Shown: piece after piece, positions 52,038 through 62,496 of the stretch
Position numbering within the stretch: position 1 is the stretch's first letter
Layout: each line of letters starts with the position of its first letter
Source of the DNA: Euptelea pleiosperma
Taxonomy: Eukaryota > Streptophyta > Magnoliopsida > Ranunculales > Eupteleaceae
Direction: 5' to 3'
DNA length: 64,000 bases
NCBI GenBank assembly: GCA_035048495.1
Contig: JASUTR010000031.1
Span: 496,001 to 560,000, forward strand
Position numbers and translations under genes: made by a program
Notes under the pieces: model-generated
The model's database searches: none
Told to the model about the DNA's origin: nothing
Seen by the model: the letters and a program-made list of their open reading frames with translations, nothing else

Positions 52038-52952
52038 CAACGCCCACGAGCTCCACCAGAAAGCAGGCGCTCCGCCCTCCTCTATCCGCCTGATTCGTCT
52101 CCACCACCATATCACTCCATCACCTCCAGCAACCATTAACGCTGCCCTCCTCTTCTCTTCTCATCTCCTCAAACCGCCACCACCTGTGCACGTTGCACTC
52201 CACCGGTCGCCAGCGCACCTCTCCGCCTCCACCATCTTCACCGTAGCACCTGCAACAAGCTGCTGCTCAACCTGCAAACCTGCTGGTGCACCGGCTGGAA
52301 TCTAGCTCCAGCCCGTCTTCTCCAAGAAAACCCCAGCCGACACACCTCTTTGTTGCCTTGGACGTTTTCTTCAAAAACTCTCCCATTCTCCATCTCTTCA
52401 CGCCTCTCCCTTCAGCCACGTTGGAGCAGCCCTCCAACACAGCTGTATCACTCTTTCAAACTCTCCTCTCATCCCCTTCACCGTTTCATCAAAGAGAAAA
52501 AAAAAAAAAAAAAGATCAAGAGGAGGCGCTCCTCCTCAATACCTCATCACAACACCAAGGAAGATCATCAAGCAAAATCTGCAAGAGGCGCCATCGTTAG
52601 TTTCTCCCTCCATCTTTGCTCTAGTTTGCACCATCTGTACGTGGTGCATTCTCACTCGCTGGTGCGCCACCTATGCACACACCCACGGTGCAACACCATG
52701 GGCTATTCCAGCCACCATAACAGTGGATCCTTTCATCTCCACCATGTCCCAAACCACCTTCATCAAAGCCCGATCTAGGCTGATGTGATCTCTCCAGTAA
52801 GTGGTAAGTTTCTTCACTTTCTCTCTCTATCTCTACAATCTCCTCTCTACTTTCTCTATCTAGTTATCCCTTTCTCTCTCTAGTTTATTCTCTTTTTTTT
52901 ACGCTTTATAATTTAGTTATTTTTACTTGATTGTAAGAGACATGTTCGATTG

Positions 52953-52958
52953 AATAAA
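52953..52958 (+). promoter_or_regulatory. Candidate poly(A) signal in the left LTR
   Basis: AATAAA in GATTGAATAAAGTTG, on the same strand as the TATA-like box and about 1.27 kb downstream of it. It is the expected kind of signal for the R region, but the matching right-LTR sequence is outside the window. Confidence 0.5.
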
Positions 52959-53094
52959 GTTGATTTGAATAATATTATGTTCCATTCTCTGCAAATTTTC
53001 CGTCATTTTATGTTCATTATTGCGCTAACCCGACTAATCCCGAGTGCGGATCGACATCCGACACAAGCCACTGTACAAGATTGCTCATTCTACA

Positions 53095-53175
53095 GGTTAA
53101 AAATCTCGGATTAATTATAAATATTGTTGAAGTTAGGGTCGTTCTCTCAACGACAGAAAAACCCTATTATCAAAT
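53095..53175 (+). other. Junction between left LTR and inverted arm
   Basis: About 80 bp without similarity to the right side of the element. A primer-binding site would be expected here in a normal element, but none of the common plant tRNA complements is obvious. The rearrangement breakpoint on the left is at about 53176. Confidence 0.5.
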
Positions 53176-54461
53176 CGATAGTAAAGATTTTCAGATCACC
53201 TCTAAGTTTTTATGCCTCGACCTCAAATCTCACATGTTCAGCACTCAGAATAGAATCACACAAGAAGGGTTTTCTTCTTTTCTCTCAATTTTTATGTGAG
53301 GAGATGTGTTGATGAAAGTAAAGATCTCACATATGTATTATTTGAAGGAAGGACATCTTTAATAGAAGAAGATCTCATGATTGGAATACCACTTCACTCG
53401 GGAACGTCAGATCAAACTCTATAGCTTCTCTTTCTCCAATCTCCACATTTTATGATCGTGCTATCCTAGAATCAAGTAGGACTTTCCTGGGTTGTAATGA
53501 GGCTTAGGTCAGGTGTAAAAAAATAAAGGTATACAGGATTTCAAAGATCTTGAGAGGATATTGTCATTTTCTTGCATTTTTCCTGCGACGTAACACCATT
53601 ATCTGGTTCTTTTTCCTTTTTTTCATATTTTTCTCTTGTTCTTGATATTTTTGAAACTGCTCAATTTCTTTTCAGCACTTTTTCATACTTTCTTTCCATA
53701 TTTTGTTTTCAGCTTGAACCACTTTCTTTTCCTTTTAATTTTTCTTCTTTACTTTTCTTTTCACGGTACACCCACATCAGTTATTTTTTTATCCTTCTCA
53801 AAAGTAGGGTAGCTAGTAACACTTCGTAGCTAAACTGGGTTTTTGGTTAATGGGCTTACAAAGAAAAGGCTTTTATAGAAGGGTTCAAGGGGTTTCTAGT
53901 GAAGTATAATTCAGGTGAGTAAAAAGGCTGAATGGTTCAGAAAAAATGGCCTAAATCATTTTCTAGGGTTTGCACTATCATGTATACTGTCTTGACTGGA
54001 TACAAAGAAGGTTCTGTCGTAGTAATCCAATGTTGATGTCGTTCTGAGTTCCATGATCGAAGCAAAAGATAATGAGATCTCTCAACGAATATTGCGGGCA
54101 TGAAGAATAGTGAGTCATCCATTGACTCAGGATTATTGTATAACTCTCTGAAATGATTAAAGGCTCGAAAGCTCACTGGGTTAGGTCTCCACAATTATTC
54201 TCACAGGATCTCTAGAGTTTCAAAACTTAGGATGACTCTGATGTTGATAGTGTACAATTGTGCCAAATCTGAGTTTTTCTGAGTTTTCAAACCTGCTGTA
54301 GCCACGCTTGACTTGACTCAAAGCTAACCTTAAACAAAAATTGACATCCTCAATACTGACTTAACGGAGGTTTTCAGCTAATCAAAGTCAGGGTATTTGA
54401 CACATTTTTGAAATTCTAGAAAACTTTTGGAGAACATCGAAAATCACCCCAAAAACAACCT

Positions 54462-54501
<40 letters not shown>

Positions 54502-54794
54502 TATTTATCAAAAGGAATACATGAGTTTTGGTAAATACCCACCCCCAACCAAAATATAGCACCGTCCTCGGTGCTCATGACCGGGACATAAAATGATAAC
54601 AAATCAGTGATGATGATGCAAAGATTCAGGAAGGATGTTACCAAGTCGGCAAAAACTCGACAGTGTGTGATACCTGATGATTGGGAGAATGAATGTACCT
54701 GCATTTTCAGAGATATAACAATAATCACAAATGCATGAGACTCATGTACTCTAGGAATACCGGAATTGCCTTTCCGAAAGCGCTAAGTTTTACG
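53176..54794 (-). repeat. Left arm of the large inverted repeat (Athila 3' region, minus)
   Basis: The reverse complement matches 60611-62247 throughout. Landmarks are CGTAAAACTTAGC, GGAAAGGCAATTCCGG, GAGCACCGAGGACGGTGC, GGTTGGGGGTGGG, a long A run and AGGTCGAGGCATAAAAACTT. The arm includes the pol stop codon (54790-54792), so on the minus strand this is the 3' untranslated region following gag-pol. A 35-T run lies at 54464-54498. Small open frames inside it are not supported as genes. Substitutions and small indels against the right arm are frequent enough to show the duplication is not recent. Confidence 0.9.
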
Positions 54795-57700
54795 TCTTCA
54801 GACTCATGTATTCAAGTTCATGGAATTGCTTAAGACGCTGACCATTGACCTGGAATGAGGAGTGATCCTTGGGATCCTCAATAGTGATTGCCCCGAAGGG
54901 TGTGACTGCGGTGATCGTATAAGGACCGGTCCACCTAGATTTTAGTTTCCCAGGGAAGAGATGGAGACGAGAATTATAAAGAAGGACCTTCTGTCCTGGA
55001 TGGAACTCTTTCCTGAGGATGCTCTTGTCATGTATCCACTTCATTTTGGCTTTGTAATTCTTGGACAAGTTGTAGGCATCATTTCTGAGTTCTTCTAACT
55101 CATTCATTTGAAGTTTCCGCTCCTCCCCTGCGGAGTCTATGTCGAAGTTGAGCTTCTTAATTGCCCACAGGGCACGATGTTCAATCTCTACCGGTAGATG
55201 ACAAGGTTTCCCAAAGACGAGACGATAGGGAGACATATTGAGTGGGGTCTTGTAGGCGGTTCTGTATGCCCATAAAGCATCAGTGAGACGAGTAGACCAG
55301 TCTTTACGTGTGGTATTGACTGTCTTCTCCAAGATCTGCTTGATCTGACGATTAGAGACCTCTACTTGACCACTAGTCTGCGGATGATAAGCTAGGGCAA
55401 CCTTGTGGGTTACCCCATACTTCTTCATTAAGTTCTCGAATATCTTATTGCAGAAATGGGTGCCCCCATCACTAATGATGGCCTTAGGGGCACCGAATCG
55501 AGCGAAGATGAACTCCTTTAGGAATCTGACCACCACTTTGTGGTCATTGGTCTTGGTGGGAATGACTTCTATCCATTTGGATACATAGTCTACCGCAAGG
55601 AGAATGTACTCAAAACCATAGGAAATGGGAAAGGGGCCCATGAAGTCGATGCCCCAAATGTCAAATATTTCATCGACCTGGATGGGAGTTAGGGGCATCA
55701 TGTTCCTCTGGGAGATGCGGCCTAGATGCTGGCAATTAGGACAAGTTTTGCTGTAGATATGGGCATCTTTAAATAATGTGGGCCAGTAGAATCCGCATTG
55801 CAGAACTTTTTCTGCAGTTTTCTTAGTACTGAAATGACCACCACAAGGTTGGTCATGACACGAGGACAAGATATTGAGTTGGTCTGACTCAGGGACACAG
55901 AGACGAATGATCTGGTCAGGACAGTATTTATACAAATAAGGGTCATCCCAAGAGTAGTACTTAACTCTTGCTAGGAATTGGCTTTTGTCCTATTTTGACC
56001 AGTGTGAAGGCATTTCTTCGGTGACAAGGTAGTTGACAATGTCAGCGTACCAAGGATTAACAGAGATGGCGAACAGTTGTTCGTCTGGAAAGGTTTCAGG
56101 GATGGGCTGGGTGTCGAAGGATGACTCTAAAGTCAGTCTAGACAAGTGATCAGCAACTACATTCTCAGTTCCTTTCTTATCCTTAATCTCGAGGTCGAAT
56201 TCCTGCAGTAAGAGAATCCATCGAATTAATCGAGGCTTGGTTTCCTTTTTCGACATGAGATAACGAAGGGCTGCATGATCAGTGTACACTACCACCTTAG
56301 TGGCTAAGAGGTACTGACGGAATTTATCAAGGGCGAAGACTACCGCCAGGAGTTCTTTCTCAGTGGTAGAGTAATTCATTTGGGCAGAGTTAAGAGTTTT
56401 GCTCGCGTAGTAGATCACGTGTGACCTTTTGTCAACTCTCTGCCCTAGAACAGCGCCTAACGCGTAGTCAGAAGCATCGCACATTACCTCGAAAGGTAGA
56501 GTCCAGTCCGGGGGACGGATAATGGGCGCAGTAGTGAGCTCAGATTTGAGACGCTCAAATGCTTTGACACAGTCAGCATTAAAGTCGAAAGGACTATCTT
56601 TAGCCAGAAGATGGGACAGAGGTCGAGCGATTTGAGAGAAGTCCTTGATGAATCGCCTATAGAATCCTCCGTGTCCCAAAAAGGACCGGATGTCACGTAC
56701 GGACTTAGGAATGGGCAAGGTCGAGATGATATCGATTTTAGCTTTGTCGACCTCAATGCCCTGATGGGAAATGACATGTCCCAGAACAATGCCCTTCTTC
56801 ACCATGAAGTGGCATTTCTCCCAATTGAGGACAAGTTGCTTGTCCTGACAGCGGTGAAGTACAAGCCCTAGATGGTTCAGACAGTCATCAAAGGATGACC
56901 CAAAGACTGAGAAGTCGTCCATAAAGACTTCGAGGAATTTTTCTACCATGTCAGAGAATATGCTCATCATACACCTTTGAAAGGTTGCGGGTGCATTGCA
57001 GAGGCCAAAGGGCATGCGCTTGTAGGCAAAAGTGCCAAAGGGACAGGTGAAAGTTGTTTTCTCGTGATCCTCAGGGGCGATGGGTATTTGATTATACCCT
57101 GAGTAACCATCAAGGAAGCAATAATAGGAATGACCTGCTAGTCTCTCCAACATCTGGTCTATGAAGGGTAAAGGAAAATGGTCCTTCCTAGTGTTGGTGT
57201 TGAGTCGTCGGTAATCGATGCAGACTCTCCACCCTTTCTTCAGGCGCTGGGTTACCATTTCCTTGTTCTCATTTTCTACAACTGTGAATCCTGCCTTTTT
57301 AGGGACGACATGAATAGGACTCACCCATTTGCTATCGGAGATGGGATAAATGATACCCGCATCTAACAGTTTAAGGACCTCATCCCGGACTACATCCTTC
57401 AAGACGGGGTTCAACCTCCTCTGGTGTTCTCGAGAGGTTTTGGATTCATCCTCGAGATAGATGTGATGTTGGCACACCGAGGGGTCTATGCCTCGAATAT
57501 CATCTATAGTCCAACCTATCGCAGATTTGTGCTCGTTGATCAGCTCGAGAAGTTTCTTACGTTCACTCTCAGACAAAGCGGAAGCAATAATGACAGGGTA
57601 GGTTTCCTTAGGACCAAGATAGGCATAGGAAAGATCTGTGGGAAGAGGCTTAAGCTCCAATATTGGAGCAGATGGAGTAGACATAGGTGTCACAGAAGAC

Positions 57701-59250
57701 ACGGATTGAAGAGGTTTGACTTCAGTTGGTAAAGGAAGGATGGGTTCTCTGGCCATGGTTATCAGAGGCTCGAACTCGATGAGTGGAGCGGGGATCTCTA
57801 GCAATGGAGCAGTTTCCAAAAGATCATTGAGATTAGAAATGGCTGACTCTGTTGCAAAGTCAGCTCCAAAGTGTTCTAGACACTGCTTAAGAATATCTTC
57901 GGTGGAGTCCGGGATTAGACTCTCAACGGCACACATTTCATCGGTCACTTCGCGATCGGCATCTTGTTGCATTAGACGAAAGATGTTGACCTCAGCTTTG
58001 AGGTTACCGAAAGCAATGGACATGTTTCCGTCCCGGCACCCGATGTGTGCGTTCGCGGTGGCAAGGAATGGACGGCCTAAGATGACCGGAATGCGGTTAT
58101 CCTGACACGGCTCGGTGTCTAGAATGATAAAGTCCACAGGATAATAAAAGTCAGCGACTTTTACTAGGACATCTTCAATGATTCCTCTTGAAATCTTGAT
58201 GGACTGATCAGCCAATTTCAGGGTGACATTGGTAGGCTTCATATCTTTCAGTCCTAACTGCTGATATACCGAGAATGGTATGAGGTTGACGCTAGCCCCT
58301 AAATCTAGCAAGGCAGTGCAGCTAAAGTTGTCACCAATTTCACATTGGACAGTTGGGCTACCTGGATCCTTGTGTTTGATCACACTGTTGCGTTGAATGA
58401 ACGCGGTAGCTTTTTCGGCCAAGAAGGCAGCTTTGGGTACATGCGTACGCCGCTTAACTGTGCACAAGTCCTTGAGAAATTTGGCATAGGAAGGGATTTG
58501 CTTGATAGCAGAAAAGAATGGGATATTGATCTGGACGTCTTTAAAGACATCTAAGATCTCAGAGAATTGCTGATCCCGCTTATCTTGGACAAGTCTGTCC
58601 GGGAAGGGAGGCTTTACTCGACAAATGGATTTGTCTTTATCGATGCTATGGTGGGGACACTTAGTCAGGTAGTCTTGGAATCTATCCCATGCTTCAAAAA
58701 ATTTCTCATCGGACTTCTGTCTAAAGTCCTGAATGAGTTGCTTCATTTGGTTGGTCCGAGTCATGGGGTAGAATTTAGACATGAATTTGCCCACCAATTC
58801 TTTCCAAGTGCTGATTGAATCAGCGGGTAAGGAGTAGAGCCAATCTGAGGCTCGGTCTTTGAGCGAGAATGGGAAAACTCGCAGACGGACATTGTCATCA
58901 TCAAGGTTCTGATTCTTGAAAAGTAGGATGACATGTTGGAATTCCCTAATATGGGAATATGGGTCTTCTCTTGGGAGACCACGAAAGGTTGGCAGCATTT
59001 GGATCGTCTGCGGCCTGATCTCGAACTGTACCGCCGTAGTAGGTGGGAGAACAATGCAAGTGGGTGGATTGGCAGAGATAGGAGCGAACGTCTCGATAAG
59101 AGGTCGTTCGACTGCCATGACTACAAAGGTAGTAGTACTGGGGGAGGTGAGTGGAGAAAGAGATGGGGAAGAATTCAGTGGAGGATCCACTGTAGGGACG
59201 TGATTCTCAGATCGAACCAAGCGCTTGTTCGGGCGAGTCCAACCGGGCAT
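54790..59250 (-). pseudogene. Athila-lineage gag-pol polyprotein, one internal stop
   Basis: One continuous minus-strand frame of 1487 codons from the ATG at 59250 to TAA at 54790-54792, broken only by TAG at 55990-55992. The first ATG is chosen because an in-frame TAG lies a few codons upstream. Domains, with residues counted from five codons before the ATG: gag about 90-205 (LPTFRGLPREDPYSHI, DWLYSLP); aspartic protease about 305-410 with DLGAS at 321-325 and ILGRPF; reverse transcriptase about 630-815 with FLDGYSGY and active site FMDD at 781-784; RNase H about 920-1045 with acidic residues in MCDAS, TTEKELL, YTDHAAL and VADHLSR. After the stop comes integrase: zinc HHCC (H27, H34, C65, C68 of the downstream segment) and D97-D156-E192 with exactly 35 residues between the last two, then a C-terminal [14 protein letters not shown] segment. 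Gag is shortened: KCPHHSID runs almost directly into PPFPDRL, with no zinc knuckle. There is no env-like frame. It lies antisense to the LTR promoter. Confidence 0.9.
55990..55992 (-). other. In-frame TAG between RNase H and integrase
   Basis: The frame ends at PSHWSK, then TAG, and continues without shift through [12 protein letters not shown] into integrase. From memory of related Athila proteins a glutamine is usual here, so a CAG-to-TAG change fits, a C-to-T transition at a CHG site. Programmed readthrough is possible but not suggested by position. Confidence 0.85.
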
Positions 59251-59302
59251 ACGCGAATGAGGCAAGCTCTATACTTGGCAAAAAGTTGCCAGAGAGGAAC
59301 AC

Positions 59303-59449
59303 TATCCTAAATGATGCACACCAAGCACAGATAATCCTATTCTAAGCAATCAGGATATATTTTAGGAATTATCTTAGTTAGTTTTGGGGCTAGAGTAGAT
59401 TATGACAGTGGGCGGACCACTGGTTTATCTTTTAACCGCCGGACTAACT
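59303..59449 (-). repeat. Left copy of the inverted 5' leader
   Basis: The reverse complement matches 59879-60030. Landmarks are ATCCTAAATGATGCACA, TATGACAGTGGGCGGACCAC and TTTAACCGCCGGACTAAC. It lies about 50 bp upstream of the gag-pol ATG on the minus strand, so it is the 5' leader of that copy. Weaker similarity may extend to about 59473. Confidence 0.87.
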
Positions 59450-59878
59450 GTTTTGCACTCAGAGGTTCCATTTAATTAAAAAGAATCAAGAAGTAGAGCC
59501 AATTAGCCCGGTGTTCAAGGAAAAATCCACACAAAGCGAACCCGCTTAACATCCAATCGAAATAAGACCACGAGCGCGGGTCCCTGTTGTCTAACACACC
59601 CATAAGTCCCTGCTACTCAAGTACACTGAGCTCGACGTGGCATCTTGGACTATTCGGCGGTTAGTTGCGTGTGGACTAGGAACACGCACCAACCCTAGCT
59701 TAACCCGAGGGAACACTCTTCTTAAACACTTGACCGATCCGGTTAGTCTGGGACGTACTTAAGACAGCCATTGTGCCGCACGTCTGTCTAGGCTTCGGAT
59801 TGCCTTGTTGTTGACTAGAGTCAGTACTAAAGGATTCGCTTTGAAGAGTGTAGCCTGGTGAGAACCTAAGAGCGACAA
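59450..59878. other. Centre of the inverted duplication
   Basis: About 430 bp between the two leader copies. I see no LTR, primer-binding site, tRNA or credible coding frame in it. Short sense/antisense similarity (AAAGCGAACCC against GGATTCGCTTTG) suggests decayed leader sequence. The small minus-strand frame 59700-59927 overlaps the leader repeat and shows no recognisable domain. Confidence 0.6.
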
Positions 59879-60030
59879 AGTTAGTCCGGCGGTTAACAAA
59901 ATAAACCAGTGGTCCGCCCACTGTCATAATCTACCATACCCCAGAAACTAACAAGATAAATCCTCAAACTTATCCTGATTTGTTTTAGGCATAGGATTAT
60001 CTTGCTTGCTCTATGTGCATCATTTAGGAT
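59879..60030 (+). repeat. Right copy of the 5' leader (plus strand)
   Basis: Reads AGTTAGTCCGGCGGTTAAC, GTGGTCCGCCCACTGTCATA and TGTGCATCATTTAGGAT, the reverse complement of 59303-59449 with scattered changes. In this orientation the gag-pol that should follow is absent. Confidence 0.87.
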
Positions 60031-60610
60031 CTCAAACCCAGTGTCTCTTTGTAACCTAGTCTGAAGCTTATTTATATGGGTTCAACTGCCCCATTGTTTG
60101 ACTCGATCTAAGAGTCCTTCAATCTTCAACACCCTTCCTTTGCCTTTGGTCTCTTACTGATGAGAGACCAGGCAGACGGATCTCATCGATCCAATCTCTT
60201 ACGACTGATGATCATTTCAGTCTCACTGCATTTTATGCTGGATAGGGGTGCTTACTGTCAACCCCACTGGAGTCTGCTCCACTAAATCCATCCCCGATAC
60301 ACATTGTGTCTTCGGCTCTGCTAACCATGGTCAGAGAATCCCTTGCTAGGTCTCTTACTGATGAGAGACCCATTACTGTTCTCCCATACCCGCTCCTCTT
60401 TATGAGTTTGCGACTCTGCTAACCACGGCCAGAGAACCCTCTCAGTCTTCACTGAGAAAGACCCTACCCGTACTACTGCTGAGTTGGGTTAGCTCGATTG
60501 GAAGCGTTCCTGCTCCAACTGATGAGCTGGATGACTGATGACTCACTCAGTCTCCCTGTGCTTCAAATTGGTTGGGGGTGCTTATCACCCCCATTGTGTC
60601 TGGCTAAAGT
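60031..60610 (+). other. Stem-loop-rich spacer in place of gag-pol
   Basis: This ~580-bp stretch sits where gag-pol would be in the plus-oriented half. It contains two imperfect copies of a ~200-bp block sharing a GGTCTCT...AGAGACC stem, a CTCTGCTAACCA...CAGAG stem and ATTGTGTCT. It ends with CTGGCTAAAG just before the 3' arm. A GGTTGGGGGTG motif is at 60570-60580. No coding frame with a recognisable domain is present. Confidence 0.75.
60148..60457 (+). other. Series of five short hairpins
   Basis: GGTCTCT-8 nt-AGAGACC occurs at 60148-60169 and identically at 60349-60370. CTCTG-11 nt-CAGAG occurs at 60316-60336 and 60414-60434. TCTCAG-6 nt-CTGAGA is at 60440-60457. The stems are perfect, and the two pairs are about 200 and 98 bp apart. 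In a transcript these would form a cluster of local structures; function is unknown. Confidence 0.8.
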
Positions 60611-60913
60611 CGTAAAACTTAGCACTTTCGGAAAGGCAATTCCGGTATTCCTAGAGTACATGAGTCTCATGTATCTGTTATTACTGTTATATCTCTGGAA
60701 ATACAGGTACATTCATTCTTCCGATCATCAGGTACCACACGCTGTCGAGTTTCTGCCGACTTGGTAACATCCTTCCTGAACCTTTGCATCATCATCACCA
60801 ATTTTTCATCATTTTATGTCACGGTCATGAGCACCGAGGACGGTGCTATATTTTGGTTGGGGGTGGGTATTTACCAAAACTCATGTATTCCTTTTGATAA
60901 ATATATATATACG

Positions 60914-60956
<43 letters not shown>

Positions 60957-62247
60957 CTTCTTGTTGGGGTGATTTCCGATGTTCTCCAAAAGTTTTCTAG
61001 AATTTCAAAAATGTGTCAAATACCCTGACTTTGATTAGCTAAAAACCTCCGTTAAGTCAGTATTGAGGATGTCAATTTTTGTTTAAAGTTAGCGTTGAGT
61101 CAAGCGTGACTACAGTAGGTTTGAAAACTCAGAAAAACTAATACTCGGCACAATTGTACACTATCAATATCAGAGTCATCCTAAGTTTAGAAATTCTAGA
61201 GATCCTGCGAGAATAATTGTGGAGACCTAACCTAGTGAGCTTTCGAGCCTTTAATCATTTTAGAGAGTTATACAATAATCCTGAGTCAATGGATGACTCA
61301 CTATTCTTCATTCCCGCAATATTCGTTGAGAGATCTCATTATCTTTTGCTTCGATCATAAAACTCGGAACGACATCAAAATTGGATTATTACAACAGAAC
61401 CTTCTCTGTATCCAGTCAAGACAGTATACATGATAGTGCAAACCTTAGAAAATGATTTAGGCCATTTTTCTGAACCATTCAGCCTTTTTACTCACCTGAA
61501 TTATACTTCACTAGAAACCCCTTGAGCCATTCTATAAAAGCCTTTTCTTTGTAAACCCATCAACCTAAAATCCAGTCTAGCTACGAAGCATGACTGTCTA
61601 CCCTTATTTTGAGATGAACAAAAGAATAACTGATATGGGTGTACCGTGAAAAGAAAAGTAAAGAAGAAGAATCAAAAGGAAAATAAAGTGGTTCAAGCTG
61701 AAAACAAAATATGGAAAGAAAGTATGAAAAAGTGCTGAAAAGAAATTGAGCAGTCTCAGAAATATCAAGAAAAAGAGAAAAATATGAAAAAAAAAAAAAA
61801 GGAAAAAGAACCAGATAATGGTGTTACGCCGCAGGAAAAATGCAAGAAAATGACAATATCCTCTAAAGATCTTTGAAATCCTGTATCCCTTTATCTCTCT
61901 ACACCTGACCTAAGCCTCATTACAACCCAGGAAAGTCCTACTTGATTCTAGGATAGTACGATCATAAAATGTGGAGATTGGAGAAAGAGAAGCTATAGAG
62001 TTTGATCTGACGTTCCCGAGTGAAGTGGTATTCCAATCATGAGATCTTCTTCTGTTAAAGATGTCCTTCCTTCAAATAAAACATATGTGAGATCTTTTGC
62101 CTCTTTATATTAAATACATCTCCTCACATATAAATTGAGAGAAAAGAAGAAAACCCTTCTTGTGTGATTCTATTCTGAGTGCTAAACATGTGACATTTGA
62201 GGTCGAGGCATAAAAACTTAGAGGTGATCTGGAAATCTTTACTGTCG
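60611..62247 (+). repeat. Right arm of the large inverted repeat (Athila 3' region, plus)
   Basis: Begins CGTAAAACTTAGCAC, exactly at the position of the pol stop codon in the left copy, so all pol coding sequence is excluded. It continues through the A run (60916-60954, 39 As) to CTTTACTGTCG, where similarity to the left arm ends. Noncoding by eye. Confidence 0.9.
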
Positions 62248-62496
62248 GATGATGAGAATGTTGAGCACACACACACGCAGAGTCTGACTATTCTGGGTCA
62301 TGATTATCAGTCTGTAGTCTTGCCAAAACTCTCCAACTCTTCGCTAGCATGTAACTATTTTTGCATCCATTCAATGATTTGACAAACGGTGTTTTCCCGG
62401 AGCTAATGTGAAAGTGTGCAGCATGTGCAGAGCCCTTTTAAGCTCATTTATTTCGCACTAATTGCCAAGGATTGGCAATATGCTGGTTGGGGGTTG
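62248..62496 (+). other. Unique 3' end of the element before the right LTR
   Basis: About 250 bp without a counterpart on the left. It contains a short CA repeat (62268-62277), a hairpin ATTGCCAA-GGA-TTGGCAAT at 62461-62479 and then the polypurine tract. No gene is seen. Confidence 0.7.
62485..62496 (+). promoter_or_regulatory. Polypurine tract
   Basis: GGTTGGGGGTTG lies directly before the TG of the right LTR, where the plus-strand primer for reverse transcription is expected. The same core occurs at 60570-60580 and 60855-60867, and on the minus strand in the left arm. The LTR start could be two bases earlier (TGTGATATTC) if the left LTR has lost two bases. Confidence 0.7.

Larger units (their letters stand above)
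50636..53094 (+). repeat. Left (5') LTR of the Athila element
   Basis: Alignment by eye to the right LTR is clear from 50636 to about 52325, where the window cuts the right copy. The remaining ~770 bp is assigned to the LTR because a poly(A) signal (52953) and pyrimidine-rich leader-like sequence continue. The end is uncertain: CA at 53093-53094 is only a candidate, and I found no convincing tRNA primer-binding site before the inverted arm at 53176. In the first ~205 bp I count about 14 differences from the right LTR, so the insertion is not recent. Short plus-strand frames at 52286-52600 and 52350-52778 are low-complexity and not credible genes. Confidence 0.82.

Noticed and set aside
51664..52139. 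Frames rich in Arg or Phe on both strands
   Set aside because: They translate the CTT/GAA microsatellite in the LTR.
52286..52778. Two overlapping plus-strand frames of 104 and 142 codons
   Set aside because: Low-complexity Ser/Pro/His-rich translations within the LTR, overlapping each other, with no recognisable domain.
53572..53829. 85-codon Phe/Ser-rich frame in the left inverted arm
   Set aside because: T-rich noncoding sequence; the homologous right arm has an extra A run and no matching frame.
56484..59310. Several plus- and minus-strand frames within gag-pol
   Set aside because: All overlap the long gag-pol frame, whose domains are clearly recognisable in one frame only.
59700..59927. 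75-codon minus-strand frame in the centre of the inverted duplication
   Set aside because: It starts in the repeated leader, has no recognisable domain, and the corresponding sequence on the other leader copy is not open in the same way.
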